A program made the position numbers and the translations under genes. 13,220 nt of DNA, from positions 1 through 13,220 of the forward strand of contig CAYUUW010000038.1 in NCBI GenBank assembly GCA_964448005.1, written 5' to 3'. The notes below the pieces were generated by a model. It saw nothing but the letters and a program-made list of their open reading frames with translations. It was not told where the DNA came from and ran no database searches. Below are positions 12,614 through 13,220 of the stretch, in pieces (position 1 is the first letter of the stretch; the number at the start of each line of letters is the position of its first letter). Source of the DNA: CAYUUW01 sp964448005. GTDB taxonomy: Bacteria; Patescibacteriota; Gracilibacteria; UM-FILTER-43-11.

Positions 12614-13220
12614 TTATGAACGATACCTTTCGGCGAGAACCTTTCCGTCAACGAACTTTCCCGCTTTGTACTCCAGCCAAGAGGCTTCGATCTCTGCCTC
12701 CAGACCCCTTATCGCCCCCAGAATGCGCTGAGCCGTAAGCTCCCAGCTGAATTTTTTGGCCTGCTCCAAGCCTTTCTCCCGCAGCTGCTGGCGGTAATCC
12801 TCATCCTCCAGCAGGCGCAGCATTCCCTTGGCCATGTCGGCCGGATCATGGGGATCGGCGTAGCAAACGGCATCGCCCCCCACTTCGGGCAAGGAGCTGT
12901 TGGGCGAAGTGAGCACGGGCACGCCATTGGCCATGGCCTCGGCCACAGGCAGCCCGAATCCTTCGTAGAAGGAGGGAAACAGGAAGAGCTTCGCCCCTTG
13001 CATCAGGGCCGCCAGATCCTCATCCGGAACATAACCCAGGAAAAGGACCTGGTCCTTCAGCCCCAAAGCCTCCACCCGCTCGAAGATGCTTTGGTAGTAC
13101 CAGCCTTTCTTTCCGGCGATCGCCAAAGGACAGCGCTTTTGAGCCTCGGGCGGCAACAAGCTGTAAGCCTCAATCGCCCCCACAATGTTCTTGCGGGGCT
13201 CCAGGGTTCCGGCCATCAAT
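12614..13220 (-). CDS. GT4-family glycosyltransferase, C-terminal part (partial)
   Basis: The frame runs in from the right edge (codons in phase with 13217-13219) and stops with TAA at 12614-12616; about 201 residues, the C-terminal nucleotide-sugar-binding Rossmann domain of a GT-B enzyme (PF00534, group 1). Visible are AGTLEPRKNI at the domain start, PLAIAGKKGW, VLFLGYVPDEDLAALMQGAKLFLFPS, and the signature FYEGFGLPVAEAMANGVPV with the E-x7-E pair. These are followed by SSLPEVGGDAV and a final helix (FSWELTAQRIL). Such enzymes transfer a sugar from NDP- or GDP-sugar to a lipid-linked glycan, often mannose or rhamnose; the substrate cannot be told. The N-terminal acceptor domain is outside the window, so the TTG/ATG at the edge is not the start. 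With the O-antigen ligase-like gene it points to surface polysaccharide synthesis. Confidence 0.92.
   Translation of the reverse strand, partial: LMAGTLEPRKNIVGAIEAYSLLPPEAQKRCPLAIAGKKGWYYQSIFERVEALGLKDQVLFLGYVPDEDLAALMQGAKLFLFPSFYEGFGLPVAEAMANGVPVLTSPNSSLPEVGGDAVCYADPHDPADMAKGMLRLLEDEDYRQQLREKGLEQAKKFSWELTAQRILGAIRGLEAEIEASWLEYKAGKFVDGKVLAERYRS

Noticed and set aside
1..13220. Recoded TGA (Gly in Gracilibacteria/Absconditabacteria)
   Set aside because: TGA serves as the natural end of several genes here (1545, 5510, 6019, 6266 and minus-strand 1627), and no clear gene contains an in-frame TGA.
1..13220. CRISPR arrays, insertion sequences, phage integrase or rRNA genes
   Set aside because: No regular repeat-spacer pattern, transposase or integrase frame or rRNA-like sequence was seen in the window.

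Overview
This is a moderately GC-rich bacterial scaffold piece with AT-rich intergenic promoters of the housekeeping sigma type and the standard bacterial code (TAA, TAG and TGA all end genes). It carries a PBP1C-like C-terminus, a polytopic O-antigen ligase/polymerase-type protein, lipoprotein and GT4 genes, and a large share of genes without recognisable family. Many starts lack a Shine-Dalgarno sequence. The gene content fits a poorly characterised lineage, possibly Candidate Phyla Radiation/Patescibacteria (Peregrinibacteria-like), but no phylogenetic marker here proves this. A 10-N assembly gap at 4489-4498 shows that it is a draft metagenome or draft-genome scaffold.

Layout. 1-389 (+): 3' end of a PBP1C-type cell-wall gene. 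390-1020: mostly non-coding, with a perfect 13-bp hairpin, a possible 35-residue membrane peptide on the minus strand and a very good sigma70-type promoter. 1021-1545 (+): an unknown soluble helical protein. 1627-2976 and 3105-3434 (-): an O-antigen ligase/Wzy-like membrane protein and a short HPF/YfiA ribosome hibernation factor, separated by a long AT-rich imperfect inverted repeat. 3641-5510 (+): one gene, cut by the assembly gap, for a PP2C-like pseudophosphatase - transmembrane - beta-propeller protein. 5522-5561: a perfect 40-bp palindrome. 5577-5605: a strong extended -10 promoter. 5633-9987 (+): a compact six-gene operon of unknown function. 10039-13220 (-): tyrS, a secreted protein, a small lipoprotein (probably from a leaderless mRNA) and the C-terminal part of a GT4 glycosyltransferase.

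The most interesting part is the operon at 5633-9987. Its three small proteins (128, 87 and 89 aa) are translationally overlapped. They are followed by three larger proteins built of helical segments, Ala/Pro/Glu-rich or Lys/Glu-rich disordered linkers and compact C-terminal domains. The last gene ends in a region that resembles lysozyme-fold muramidases in motif order. None of the six has a visible signal peptide or membrane helix. The unit follows directly behind a membrane-anchored pseudophosphatase with a predicted extracytoplasmic propeller. I infer, without proof, a lineage-specific envelope-associated or exported system. The other recognisable genes (PBP1C, O-antigen ligase, GT4) also concern the cell envelope, while HPF and TyrRS concern translation.
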